Shown here in pieces: positions 44,632 through 53,315 of a DNA stretch of 64,000 nucleotides. This DNA is from Falsigemmobacter faecalis. GTDB taxonomy: Bacteria; Pseudomonadota; Alphaproteobacteria; Rhodobacterales; Rhodobacteraceae. The notes beneath the pieces were generated by a model, which was given only the letters and a program-made list of their open reading frames with translations, was not told the origin of the DNA and ran no database searches. The stretch spans positions 1-64,000 of the forward strand of contig NZ_RRAZ01000021.1 in the NCBI RefSeq assembly GCF_003863335.1, written 5' to 3'. Every line of letters begins with the position of its first letter. Positions within the stretch are counted from its first letter, which is position 1. A program made the translations under genes and the position numbers.

Positions 44632-44728
44632 AAGTCCCTCGCTCCGCCGGCATTATCCGGATCAGCTGTGAAGGGTTCGCGCAGATCTGCGCATCTCAGC
44701 CCCCGTCGCGGAAGCACCCCTGGTTATG
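44629..44728 (-). promoter_or_regulatory. TPP riboswitch (thi box) controlling ykoF-thiXZY
   Basis: Read on the minus strand, the conserved parts appear in order: GGGGTGC (44720-44714), GGCTGAGA ending at 44693, a P3 hairpin TGCGCAGATCTGCGC, GAACCCTT (44678-44671), TGATCCGGATAATGCCGGCG (44664-44645) and GAGGGA ending at 44635. CATAA (44728-44724) pairs with TTATG (44633-44629), the latter containing the ykoF AUG. AGGGA is both aptamer 3' strand and ribosome site. Ligand binding should therefore block translation start directly. Confidence 0.95.
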
Positions 44729-45169
44729 GGCAGGACTGTGTCGCGCCCCGTCCCGCCTGTCAACAGCTTTGCGAGGCACCTTGTGCAGCCGCGCGCCGGC
44801 AGGGCCGGTCAGGGCGGCGGTAAGCCTGCTGCACTAAATTCCCGGGCGCTCGCGCGTTTCTACGGCTGGAAAGGCGCGGATGTCCGGGCCCCGCGAACAG
44901 TCAACTCAGCCAATGCCTGCAAAACAGGCACTGAATCCGGTCCGCTGCGCGGCGCCCCTCAGGAAGGCCATCCTGGTAAATTTCAACCTCAGCAATAGCT
45001 TGCCAGAAAGCCTCTTTCAACCAGCCAGGGTTGAGCCCATGGCCCAGGCCCGGCCGGTGATGATCTGCAGGCCAGCGCGATCAAAATCGCTTTACGGAAT
45101 CAAAAATCTATCCGTATAGTTACGACTATAAGAACTGATAAGCGAACACGCATCCAACGGGGAACCATC
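44729..45169. promoter_or_regulatory. Intergenic region before second liv operon
   Basis: About 440 bp without a convincing gene; it holds the promoter of the riboswitch operon at its left side and that of the second liv operon at its right. Near 45090-45140 it becomes AT-rich, with an inverted repeat TATAGT-TACG-ACTATA (45115-45130) about 40 bp before the liv gene start, a plausible operator or promoter element. Nothing else was recognised. Confidence 0.45.
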
Positions 45170-46378
45170 ATGATCGGAAGAAGAAAACTACTTTTGAGCA
45201 CTGCTGGCGCCGGGCTTTTCCTTGCCAGCCCCGGACTTCTGCGCCACGCCTCTGCGGCGGGCGATGTGCTGAAAGTCGGCATTCCGGTGCCGATTTCGGG
45301 CGGCAATGCTGCCAATGGCAAATATGCCTCGATGGGGGCGATCATCGCCGCAGAAGAGGCCACGGCGAAATATGGCCGCGAGGTGAAGACCTTCGATCTT
45401 GATACCGAAGGCAAGCCCGCCACGGCGGTGCGCAAAGTTCAGGATGCGATCCAGCAGGAGGGTATTCAGCTTTTCGCAGGCGGGATCCTGTCGTCGGAAT
45501 CGCTGGCCATGGGCAAAGAGGCCGATAAGGGTGGCGCGAATTTCATCACCACCGCCGGTGCCGATGAGATCACCGGCACGGAATGCAATGCCGCCACCTT
45601 CCGCTGGTCGGTGCCGACCTTTGGTGCGATCAACCAGTCGATCCGGCCGATCATTGATGCGCTGCCCAATGCCAAGCGCTGGTATACCATCACCCCGCAA
45701 TATGTCTTCGGCGAGGGCCTGTTGCAGGCCACCAAAGACGTGCTGGAGGAGAAGGGGCTGGAGCTGGTCGGCAACTCTTACCACTCGCTGACCGAGAAGG
45801 AATTCTCGGGCTATCTGACCAATGCCATTGCCACCAAACCTGATGTGCTGCTGATCCTGAACTTCGGGGCACAATGCGCCGATACTTTGCGCCAGGCTGT
45901 CTCTTTCGGTCTGAAAGAGCGCATGACCATCGTCGTCGCCTGGGCCTCGGGGCTGGAGCAGTTTGAGGCGCTTGGCGCGGATCTCTGCGAGGGGATCTAT
46001 TTTGGCGCGCAATATTGGCACACCATCGACAGCCCGGCCAATGCCGAACTGGTGAAGCTGACGCGCGCTAAATATAATGAGAACCCGAACTATTCGCTCG
46101 CGGGCTCTTATATCTGTACCAAGCTGATGATCGATGCCGCCATGAAAGCCGGCAGCACCGATCAAAAGGCGGTTCAGGCCGCGCTGAAGGGCATGACTTA
46201 CGCCGGTCTCACCGGCGAAGAGCATGTCCGGCCCGAAGACAATCAGGTCATCAAAAACTACTATCTTCTGAAGGCCCGGGCGAAATCCGCCATGGCCAAT
46301 AAGGACGATTTCGCCGAGGTGATCTCATCGGGTCAGTCCTTCCTTGAGGTGGCAAAGACCGGCTGCAAGCTGAGCTGA
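45170..46378 (+). CDS. Periplasmic substrate-binding protein of second Liv system
   Basis: A 402-residue Peripla_BP_6-type receptor with an RR-containing signal (MIGRRKLLLSTAGAGLFLAS), possibly Tat. The mature domain begins LKVGIPVPISGGNAANGKYA. It belongs to the amino acid/amide/urea receptor group. It leads a five-gene liv operon followed by an amidohydrolase, MlrC and aminotransferase genes, so the ligand may be an N-carbamoyl or amide compound. A hairpin separates it from livH. Confidence 0.9.
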   Translation: MIGRRKLLLSTAGAGLFLASPGLLRHASAAGDVLKVGIPVPISGGNAANGKYASMGAIIAAEEATAKYGREVKTFDLDTEGKPATAVRKVQDAIQQEGIQLFAGGILSSESLAMGKEADKGGANFITTAGADEITGTECNAATFRWSVPTFGAINQSIRPIIDALPNAKRWYTITPQYVFGEGLLQATKDVLEEKGLELVGNSYHSLTEKEFSGYLTNAIATKPDVLLILNFGAQCADTLRQAVSFGLKERMTIVVAWASGLEQFEALGADLCEGIYFGAQYWHTIDSPANAELVKLTRAKYNENPNYSLAGSYICTKLMIDAAMKAGSTDQKAVQAALKGMTYAGLTGEEHVRPEDNQVIKNYYLLKARAKSAMANKDDFAEVISSGQSFLEVAKTGCKLS

Positions 46379-46388
46379 CGCCCCTGAA

Positions 46389-46414
46389 AGCCGCAGGGCC
46401 CCTGCCCTGCGGCT
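46389..46414 (+). terminator. Hairpin between second binding-protein gene and livH
   Basis: AGCCGCAGGGC and GCCCTGCGGCT form a perfect 11-bp stem with loop CCCT, 10 bp after the binding-protein stop; ATCCTT follows. Position matches those at 34176 and 22914, so differential expression of binding protein versus permease is likely. Confidence 0.75.
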
Positions 46415-46436
46415 GATCCTTACGGGAGACCCTCTG

Positions 46437-47291
46437 GTGACCTATCTCTTCCAGGTGCTGAATGGCATCGGGCTGGGCATGCTGTATTTTCTGCTGGCTG
46501 TCGGGCTGTCGATCATTTTCGGCCTTTTGCAATTTGTGAACTTTGCCCATGGGGCGTTTTATCTGCTGGGCGCTTATCTGACCTATGATCTGGTCGAGCG
46601 CGGCATGAGTTTCTGGCTTGCCATGCCCATCGCGGCGCTGATTGTGGCCGTGGTCGCGGGCGTCACAGAGGCGCTGCTGCTCAGGCGAATATATAAGCTG
46701 CCACATACCTTCCACATCCTGGTGACCGTGGGGATCGCGCTCTTTATCCAGGAGCTGGTGATCATCCTCTGGGGGCCTTTGGGCGGCAGTGTCGCGGCCC
46801 CCGACGGGCTGAACGGCGTGGTGATCTGGGGCGACTTTATCTATCCGAAATACCGCCTTTTCACGATCGCTTTCACAGCGGTGCTGGCCCTCGTGCTCTA
46901 TTGGGCACTCGAGCGCACACGGCTGGGGGCCATTGTGCGGGCAGGCTCTGAAAGCACGGAAAACATGGCCCTTCTGGGCTATGATACTTTGCGCATCAAC
47001 ACGGTGGTTTTTGCCGCCGGGGCCGGTCTTGCGGGCCTTGCGGGCGGCCTTGTCTCGCCCATTCGGGGTGTTGAGCCCTTCATGGGGGTTGAGGCGCTTT
47101 CCATCGCCTTTGTGGTCGTGGTGATCGGCGGCATGGGCTCTTATGTCGGCGCGCTGGTCGCGGGCATTCTGGTCGGCGTGGTGCAGTCACTGATGGCCAC
47201 GATCTGGCCCGAGGGCGCGCGTCTGATGATCTATATCGGCATGGCCTCGATCATCGTGATGATGCCCCGCGGCCTCTTTGGGAGGGCGTGA
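46437..47291 (+). CDS. livH: Branched-chain amino acid-type ABC permease LivH, second system
   Basis: A 284-residue permease of normal LivH length, starting at GTG 46437 after GGGAG. FQVLNGIGLGMLYFLLAVGL, LQFVNFAHGAFYLLGAYL and VVIGGMGSYVGALVAGILVG identify it. It is 3 bp from livM and co-transcribed. Its short form contrasts with the longer LivH at 33092, so the two systems are not a recent duplication. Confidence 0.92.
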   Translation: MTYLFQVLNGIGLGMLYFLLAVGLSIIFGLLQFVNFAHGAFYLLGAYLTYDLVERGMSFWLAMPIAALIVAVVAGVTEALLLRRIYKLPHTFHILVTVGIALFIQELVIILWGPLGGSVAAPDGLNGVVIWGDFIYPKYRLFTIAFTAVLALVLYWALERTRLGAIVRAGSESTENMALLGYDTLRINTVVFAAGAGLAGLAGGLVSPIRGVEPFMGVEALSIAFVVVVIGGMGSYVGALVAGILVGVVQSLMATIWPEGARLMIYIGMASIIVMMPRGLFGRA

Positions 47292-47294
47292 GAG

Positions 47295-48266
47295 ATGCTG
47301 TTGATCAACCGACCTCTCGTGCAGTTTGGCCTCGCCCTGCTGACGGTGCTGGCGCTGCCTTTGTTCCTGCGCTCCGGGATCCTTGCCTCGGAGGTGCTGA
47401 TCTATGCGCTGATCGCGGCGGCCTGTAACCTTCTGCTGGGCTACACCGGGCTTTTGTCCTTCGGTCAGGGTATTTTCTTTGGCCTTGGCAGCTATGTGGC
47501 GGGGATTTTTCTGACCCGTTACGGCGTGCCGGTCTGGATGGTGCTGATCATGGCCACGCTTCTGGGGGCGGCGGTGGCGACCCTGGTGGGCTGGCTGTCG
47601 ATCCGGCGGCAGGGCGTTTACTTCGTCATGCTGACCCTGGCCTTTTCGCAGCTTTTCTACTTCCTGGCCTATACCTTCTCGGATCTGACGGGGGGCGATA
47701 ACGGGCTGATGGATGTGCCGCGCCCCGATCTGGGGGCCGGGCCTATGAACAATGCCTGGAGCTTTTATATCTTCGTGGCGGTCTCGTTCCTAGTGCTCTT
47801 TGCGCTGATGCTGCAGGCGACGCAGTCGACCTTTGGCCGCACGCTGATCGCCGTGCGCGACAATGAAGAGCGCGCTGCCGCCATCGGCTTTCCGGTCAAG
47901 GCTTTCAAGACCGCAGCCTTTGCGATTTCGGGCGCGGTCACCGCTTATGGCGGCGCGCTGAAGGCCATGCTGATCGGTGTGGCACCGCTGGCGAATATTG
48001 AACATCACACCTCTGAGATGATCCTGATCATGACGATCATCGGCGGCTCAACCAGCCTCTTTGCCTCGGTGATCGGGGCTGCGGCCTATATGATCCTTGC
48101 CGATGTTCTTTCGCAGATCTGGCCGCGCTGGCTGCTGCTGCTGGGGCTGGCGCTCGTCTGTGTGGCGCTTTTCCTGCAAAAAGGTCTCTGGGGGCTGATT
48201 GAGAAGCTTTGGGTGATGTTCTTTCAGAAAGATCAAAGCCTTGAGAAGAAGGAGGCGGAGCATTGA
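47295..48266 (+). CDS. livM: Branched-chain amino acid-type ABC permease LivM, second system
   Basis: A 323-residue permease with about nine helices. LLGYTGLLSFGQGIFFGLGS, LSIRRQGVYFVMLTLAFSQL and the EAA-type loop AVRDNEERAAAIGFPVKAFK are typical. Its Lys/Glu-rich C-terminal tail (FFQKDQSLEKKEAEH) also contains the AAGGAGG site for livG. The stop overlaps the livG TTG start. Confidence 0.92.
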   Translation: MLLINRPLVQFGLALLTVLALPLFLRSGILASEVLIYALIAAACNLLLGYTGLLSFGQGIFFGLGSYVAGIFLTRYGVPVWMVLIMATLLGAAVATLVGWLSIRRQGVYFVMLTLAFSQLFYFLAYTFSDLTGGDNGLMDVPRPDLGAGPMNNAWSFYIFVAVSFLVLFALMLQATQSTFGRTLIAVRDNEERAAAIGFPVKAFKTAAFAISGAVTAYGGALKAMLIGVAPLANIEHHTSEMILIMTIIGGSTSLFASVIGAAAYMILADVLSQIWPRWLLLLGLALVCVALFLQKGLWGLIEKLWVMFFQKDQSLEKKEAEH

Positions 48267-49033
48267 GCCCTGATATTGCGCTCACCACCCGCGGCCTCGG
48301 CGTCACCTACGGCAAATTCGTGGCGCTGGCCGATATGGATCTCGATATCCGCCGCAACTCGGTGCATTCGATCATCGGCCCGAACGGCGCCGGGAAAACG
48401 ACGATGTTTCACGCGCTGACCGGCCGGGTCATGCCCTCTCACGGGCAGATCCTGCTGAACGGCACCGACATCACGAAGTTCCGCGATGATGAGCGGGTCC
48501 GCCAGGGCATCGCGCGGTCCTTCCAGGTCACCAGCCTGTTCCCGACGCTGCCGGTCTCAGAAAACCTGCGCCTGGCGGCTCAGGGCAAAACCCCCTGGGC
48601 TGCGCTCGCGCCCTGGCGCATGGCCGAAGCCAATCGCCCGGCCATGGCGACGGCGGCAGAAGTGATGGAGCGGATGAACCTGACGGCGGTGCACAACCGC
48701 CCCGCAGGTGAGCTTTCCCACGGCCAGCAGCGCCGCCTGGAAGTCGGCATGGCCATGGCGGCAAAGCCCTCAGTGATCCTGATGGATGAGCCGACCTCGG
48801 GCATGGGGGTTGAGGATATTGAGGAGATGAAACGGCTGATCCGCGATCTTGGCCGCGATCACACCGTTCTTTTCATCGAGCATAACATGGGGATCGTGAT
48901 GAATATCTCGGATACGATCACCGTGATGCGGCTCGGGCGCAAACTGACCGAGGGGCCGCCCGCTGCGGTGCGCGAAAACCCGGATGTGCAAAGCGCTTAT
49001 CTGGGCTCCATGATCACGGGGGACATGGCATGA
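48263..49033 (+). CDS. livG: Branched-chain amino acid-type ABC ATPase LivG, second system
   Basis: A 256-residue ATPase: Walker [22 protein letters not shown]-loop ARSFQVTSLFPTLPVSEN, signature LSHGQQRRLEVGMAMA and Walker B VILMDEPTSGMGVED. It begins with a TTG codon at 48263, overlapping the livM stop and supported by a strong AAGGAGG, so the rare start is well founded. It ends in an ATGA overlap with livF. Confidence 0.92.
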   Translation: MSPDIALTTRGLGVTYGKFVALADMDLDIRRNSVHSIIGPNGAGKTTMFHALTGRVMPSHGQILLNGTDITKFRDDERVRQGIARSFQVTSLFPTLPVSENLRLAAQGKTPWAALAPWRMAEANRPAMATAAEVMERMNLTAVHNRPAGELSHGQQRRLEVGMAMAAKPSVILMDEPTSGMGVEDIEEMKRLIRDLGRDHTVLFIEHNMGIVMNISDTITVMRLGRKLTEGPPAAVRENPDVQSAYLGSMITGDMA

Positions 49034-49734
49034 GCGCGCTTCTTGAGGTGGAAAACCTGCATGCCTATTACGGCAAAAGCCACATTCTGCAGGGCGTCTC
49101 GCTCAGCGTGAATGAGGGTGAGGTGGTGACGCTGCTGGGCCGCAACGGCGCGGGCAAATCCACCACTTTGCGCGCCATTGCCGGGGCGCTGACGCCGGGC
49201 CAGGGCGTCGTGCGGCTTCAGGGCCAGGACCTTGCGGGGCAGCCCGCCTTTCGCATCGCCAAACAGGGCGTCTCGCTGGTGCCGGAAAACCGCGGGATCT
49301 TCTCGCTGCTGACGGTTGAGGAGAACCTGCGCATCGCCGAGCGGCGGGGCGCGGCCTGGGGGATGTCGGATATCTACGCGATCTTCCCCCGCCTTGAAGA
49401 GCGCAAAAGAAACGGCGGCGGCCAGCTTTCGGGTGGCGAGCAGCAGATGCTGTCGATCGCGCGGGCGCTGCTGACCGGGCCGAAGCTTCTGATGCTCGAT
49501 GAGCCGGTTGAGGGGCTCGCGCCGGTGATCGTAGATGAGATCGTCGCGCAGATCCGCAAAATCGCCGCCACGGGGGTGTCGATCCTCTTGGTTGAGCAGA
49601 ACCTGGCCGTCTGCACGGCCCTTGCGCGGCGTCACAATATCATTGAGTTAGGCCGCATTGTTTATCACGCCACGGGCGAGGAATTTATCCGCGACAAAGA
49701 CGCCCGTGACCGCTATCTGGGGGTCAAAGCCTGA
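49030..49734 (+). CDS. livF: Branched-chain amino acid-type ABC ATPase LivF, second system
   Basis: A 234-residue ATPase: Walker A LLGRNGAGKSTTLRAIAGAL, LivF-type QGVSLVPENRGIFSLLTVEE, signature LSGGEQQMLSIARALL and LMLDEPVEGLAP. It ends 2 bp before the M20 hydrolase, so the enzyme genes form one transcription unit with the transporter. Confidence 0.93.
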   Translation: MSALLEVENLHAYYGKSHILQGVSLSVNEGEVVTLLGRNGAGKSTTLRAIAGALTPGQGVVRLQGQDLAGQPAFRIAKQGVSLVPENRGIFSLLTVEENLRIAERRGAAWGMSDIYAIFPRLEERKRNGGGQLSGGEQQMLSIARALLTGPKLLMLDEPVEGLAPVIVDEIVAQIRKIAATGVSILLVEQNLAVCTALARRHNIIELGRIVYHATGEEFIRDKDARDRYLGVKA

Positions 49735-49736
49735 GC

Positions 49737-51002
49737 ATGACGAACCTGAAAATCCGCGGCGAGCGTCTTTGGGACAGCCTGATGGAGACCGCCCAGATCG
49801 GCGGCACGCCCGATGGTGGTATCCGCCGCCTGACGCTGAGCGAAGAAGACGCCCGGGTCCGCGCCTGGTTTCAAGCGGCCGTTGCGGCGGCGGGGATGAC
49901 GCTGAGCCACGATCTCTTTGGCAATATGTTCGCGGTCCGTCCGGGTAAAAACAACGCGCTGCCACCGATTGCCATGGGCAGTCATCTCGACACCCAGCCC
50001 ACGGGCGGAAAATTCGACGGTGTGCTGGGCGTGCTGGCGGGGCTCGAAGTGATCCGCACTCTCAATGACGCGGGCCTTGAGACCGAAGCCCCTCTGATGG
50101 TGGTGAACTGGACCAACGAAGAGGGTTCGCGCTTTTCGCCCGCCATGCTCGGCTCGGGCGGCTTTGCGGGCGTCTATAGTGTGGACCAGGTCAATGGGCG
50201 GCGCGACAGCGAGGGCATCTCTTTTGGCGATGCGCTTGAGGCCATCGGCTGGCGCGGTGATCTGCCGCCCAAAGGCCAGCCCATCGGGGCGATGTTTGAG
50301 CTGCACATCGAACAGGGTCCGATCCTGGAGGCTGAGGGGAAAGACATCGGCATCGTCACCGGCGTTCAGGGGCTGCGCTGGTATGAGGCGGTCTTTGAGG
50401 GCCGCGCCGCCCATACCGGATCAACGCCGATGGCGTTGCGCAAAAACGCGCTGCTGCCGGCCGCCGATCTGATCCGCGCGGTCGATGCCATCGCCCATGC
50501 CCATGCGCCTGATGCGGTGGCCACGGTGGGGCATGTCTCGGTCAGTCCCAATTCCAACAATGTCATCCCTGGCGAGGTGCGTCTGACGGTGGATATGCGC
50601 CACCCGAAAGACGCGGTTCTGGCGGCGATGGATGCCGAATTGCACAGCGCCTTCGCGCGGATTCTGGCGGGCTCCGGCGTTTCCGGGGGGCTGACGCCGG
50701 TCTCTGACGTCGCCGCGGTGGCCTTTGATCCCGACTGCATCCGCGCGGTGCGCGATGCGGCGGAACGGTCGGGCCTGAGTGCGCGGGAGATTGTCTCGGG
50801 TGCGGGCCATGATGCGGTCCATATCGCCCGCCTTGCCCCCACCACGATGATCTTTGTGCCCTCCGCCGGGGGGCTCAGCCACAACCCGGCGGAAAGCACC
50901 GCATTTGAGGAATGTGCCGCCGGGGCACAGGTACTGCTGGATGCGGTTCTCGGCTATGATCGCCGCTGCGCCGAAGCGCTGCGCGAAAAGGAAACCGTCT
51001 GA
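49737..51002 (+). CDS. M20-family amidohydrolase (hydantoinase/carbamoylase type)
   Basis: A 421-residue dimetal hydrolase of the N-carbamoyl-amino acid hydrolase / beta-ureidopropionase / allantoate amidohydrolase group. Metal ligands appear as GSHLDTQPTGGKFDG, TNEEGSRFSPAMLGSGGF, ELHIEQGPILE and GLSHNPAE, with the dimerisation-domain residues AHTGSTPMALRKN. These enzymes cleave a carbamoyl or similar amide, releasing NH3 and an amino acid. Directly after the liv genes, it probably acts on the imported compound. The exact substrate is not visible. Confidence 0.88.
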   Translation: MTNLKIRGERLWDSLMETAQIGGTPDGGIRRLTLSEEDARVRAWFQAAVAAAGMTLSHDLFGNMFAVRPGKNNALPPIAMGSHLDTQPTGGKFDGVLGVLAGLEVIRTLNDAGLETEAPLMVVNWTNEEGSRFSPAMLGSGGFAGVYSVDQVNGRRDSEGISFGDALEAIGWRGDLPPKGQPIGAMFELHIEQGPILEAEGKDIGIVTGVQGLRWYEAVFEGRAAHTGSTPMALRKNALLPAADLIRAVDAIAHAHAPDAVATVGHVSVSPNSNNVIPGEVRLTVDMRHPKDAVLAAMDAELHSAFARILAGSGVSGGLTPVSDVAAVAFDPDCIRAVRDAAERSGLSAREIVSGAGHDAVHIARLAPTTMIFVPSAGGLSHNPAESTAFEECAAGAQVLLDAVLGYDRRCAEALREKETV

Positions 51003-51005
51003 GCC

Positions 51006-52511
51006 ATGCGACTGCTGATTGCCCAGGTCAACCATGAGACCAATACCTTCTCGCCGCTGCCCACGCTGCTTGCGGCCTTCCGCCCGGTTTACGGCGCAGA
51101 GGCGCTGGCGGCTGCGCGCGGCAAACAGACCCCGGTAGGCGCTTTTCTCGACTGGGCAGAGCGGCGCGGCTTTGAGGTCACCTGCCCGATCCTGGCGCAT
51201 GCCTTCCCCTCCGGCCCGGTGGCGGATGCGGCCTTTGAGCAGATCTGCGACGCTATCCTTTCAGCGCTTGATGACAGCATCGATATGGTGCTGCTGGATC
51301 TGCACGGCGCCATGGTCACCCGCAGCCATGAGGATGGCGAGGGCGAGCTGATCGCCCGCATCCGCCGCCGCCGCCCCGATGTGCCGATCGGCGTCGCGCT
51401 GGATCTGCACGCCCATGTCACCGGGGCGCTGGCCGGATCGGTGCAGGCGATCTGCGGCTATCTCAGCTATCCGCATATCGACATGTATGAAACCGGTGAG
51501 CGGGTTTGCGAGGCGATGGAGCTGCGCGGGCGGCTTGGTGATCTGACGCTGTGTCATCTCGCGCTGCCGCTGATCGCGCATAGCCTGCCGATGAATTCAG
51601 AACGGCCGGGTGTCATGCGCGATATGCTCGACGCGGTCGCCTCGCTTGCGGAAGAGACGGGTCTGGTCGATGTCAGCCTCTTTGGCGGCTTTCCTGCGAG
51701 CGATATCCGCGAGGCGGGGATGTCGCTGGTGGCGCTGGCCGAGCCCGGCCATGATCCCGCCCCGGCGCTGGAAAAGATCGCCGATGCGATCTGGGCGCGG
51801 AGGGCGGAATTTATCTATGATCAAAAGCCGCTTGAAGCCTCGCTTGATGACGCGGGGGCCGCGCTCGCATTGCCGGGGGAAGGCCCGGTTCTGCTGCTTG
51901 ATCACGGTGACAATTGTATGTCGGGCGGCACCTGCGACAATATCGATGTGCTGAAAGCGGTGCTTCAGGCGGGCTTTACCGGGGTGGTGGCCGGACCCTT
52001 CCATGACCCCGCCGTGGTGGCAGCCGCCTTTGCGGCGGGCGAAGGCGCGGAGATCACGGTCGGGCTTGGCAATAAGATCCCGGCGGAGCATTTTGCCCCG
52101 CCCGGCCCCCCCCTGATCCTGACAGCCCGGGTCGAACGGCTGGGCGCGGGGGATTATACCGTCACCGGGCCGATCTATACGGGGATGCTTTGCCAGATGG
52201 GGCGCGTGGCGCTGCTCAGCACGCCCGAGGCAAAGATCCTGGTGGCTGAGACGCCCCATGAGCCCTGGGATCGCGGGATCTTCACCTCGGTCGGTGTGAT
52301 CCCCGAAGAGGCGAGAGTTTTGCTTTTGAAATCACGGATGTATTGCCGTCCGGTCTTTGAACCTCTCTCCAAAGCTGTGGTAGAAGTTGCCGGAGGCGGG
52401 GTCACCGGATCTGACTTCAGCCTCTTTGATTTTAAAAATCTCAGGCGTCCGATTTATCCGCTCGACGCGGACGCCAGCCGGAAGACCCATGATGACCCAA
52501 GAACTCCCTGA
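51006..52511 (+). CDS. MlrC-family protein (M81 metallopeptidase family)
   Basis: A 501-residue protein of the M81/MlrC family, named after the microcystin-degradation peptidase but mostly of unknown function and often found with amide or amino-acid catabolism. N-terminal motif LIAQVNHETNTFSPLPTLL, putative metal residues in LLDLHGAMVTRSHEDGEG and LDLHAHVT, and the C-terminal MlrC_C start LLDHGDNCMSGGTCDNIDVL. It starts 3 bp after the M20 gene and its end overlaps the GntR gene start by about 23 bp, so all are one operon. Confidence 0.88.
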   Translation: MRLLIAQVNHETNTFSPLPTLLAAFRPVYGAEALAAARGKQTPVGAFLDWAERRGFEVTCPILAHAFPSGPVADAAFEQICDAILSALDDSIDMVLLDLHGAMVTRSHEDGEGELIARIRRRRPDVPIGVALDLHAHVTGALAGSVQAICGYLSYPHIDMYETGERVCEAMELRGRLGDLTLCHLALPLIAHSLPMNSERPGVMRDMLDAVASLAEETGLVDVSLFGGFPASDIREAGMSLVALAEPGHDPAPALEKIADAIWARRAEFIYDQKPLEASLDDAGAALALPGEGPVLLLDHGDNCMSGGTCDNIDVLKAVLQAGFTGVVAGPFHDPAVVAAAFAAGEGAEITVGLGNKIPAEHFAPPGPPLILTARVERLGAGDYTVTGPIYTGMLCQMGRVALLSTPEAKILVAETPHEPWDRGIFTSVGVIPEEARVLLLKSRMYCRPVFEPLSKAVVEVAGGGVTGSDFSLFDFKNLRRPIYPLDADASRKTHDDPRTP

Positions 52512-53292
52512 CGAGGGCCAGACCGCCGCACCGGGTCGCAAACCTCCGATCCGGCGGATCAAGCTTTCCGATCAGGTCGCGGAAGAGCTGCGCCGCTGGA
52601 TCGCCCGCGAGAACCTTGGTCCCGGCGACCGGCTGCCGCATGAGAAAAACCTGATGGAGCATTTCGGCTGCTCCAAAGGCACCGTCCGCGAGGCGCTGAA
52701 GGCGCTGGAGGTGGAGGGGCTTTTGATCATGCAGGCCGGACCCAACGGCGGGCCGGAGGTGCAGGCCACGTCGCCGGACGTGGTGATCCGCCAGATGCGG
52801 CAGTATTTTCACTTCCAGGATCTGGACTTCAAAGACGTCTATGATCTGCGCAAAACCCTTGAGGTCATGCTGATCGAGAATGTCGCCGGGCGCATCACCC
52901 CCGCCGATTTCGCGCGGCTGGAGGAGAATATCGCCGCCTGCGTCGATGCGGCGGGGCGCGAGGATCTGAAAATGGCGCGTCAGGTGGAAGTCGGCTTCCA
53001 CGACATTTTATGCGAAATCTGCGACAATCCGATTCTCGCGCTGATGTGCCGCTTTCTGAATGCCATGCTGCGCGACCTCGTGACCAAACGGACCGGCAGC
53101 ATGCGGGAACATAATGAGTTCGGGCAGCATAATATTGAGGCACATAACGATCTGCTTGATGCGTTGCGGCGCAATGATCGCACGGCCATGGCCTCAATCA
53201 TGCGCCACCACATGCATTGCGCCGAAGGATATATGCATAACCTTGACGCGGCGTTTCACATGGATCTGCTGTCACGTAAACACAGCGAATGA
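52489..53292 (+). CDS. GntR/FadR-family (FCD) transcriptional regulator
   Basis: A 267-residue regulator with winged helix at about residues 25-95 (LSDQVAEELRRWIARENLGP, FGCSKGTVREALKALEVEGL) and a FadR/FCD ligand domain holding metal-binding His candidates (VGFHDILCEICDNP, HNIEAHNDLLDALR). The ATG pair at 52489/52492 begins within the end of mlrC; the ribosome site is weak, suggesting translational coupling. It likely controls the liv-amidohydrolase-aminotransferase operon. Confidence 0.88.
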   Translation: MMTQELPDEGQTAAPGRKPPIRRIKLSDQVAEELRRWIARENLGPGDRLPHEKNLMEHFGCSKGTVREALKALEVEGLLIMQAGPNGGPEVQATSPDVVIRQMRQYFHFQDLDFKDVYDLRKTLEVMLIENVAGRITPADFARLEENIAACVDAAGREDLKMARQVEVGFHDILCEICDNPILALMCRFLNAMLRDLVTKRTGSMREHNEFGQHNIEAHNDLLDALRRNDRTAMASIMRHHMHCAEGYMHNLDAAFHMDLLSRKHSE

Positions 53293-53315
53293 GCCCTGAT
53301 CGGGAGGAGAAGACG

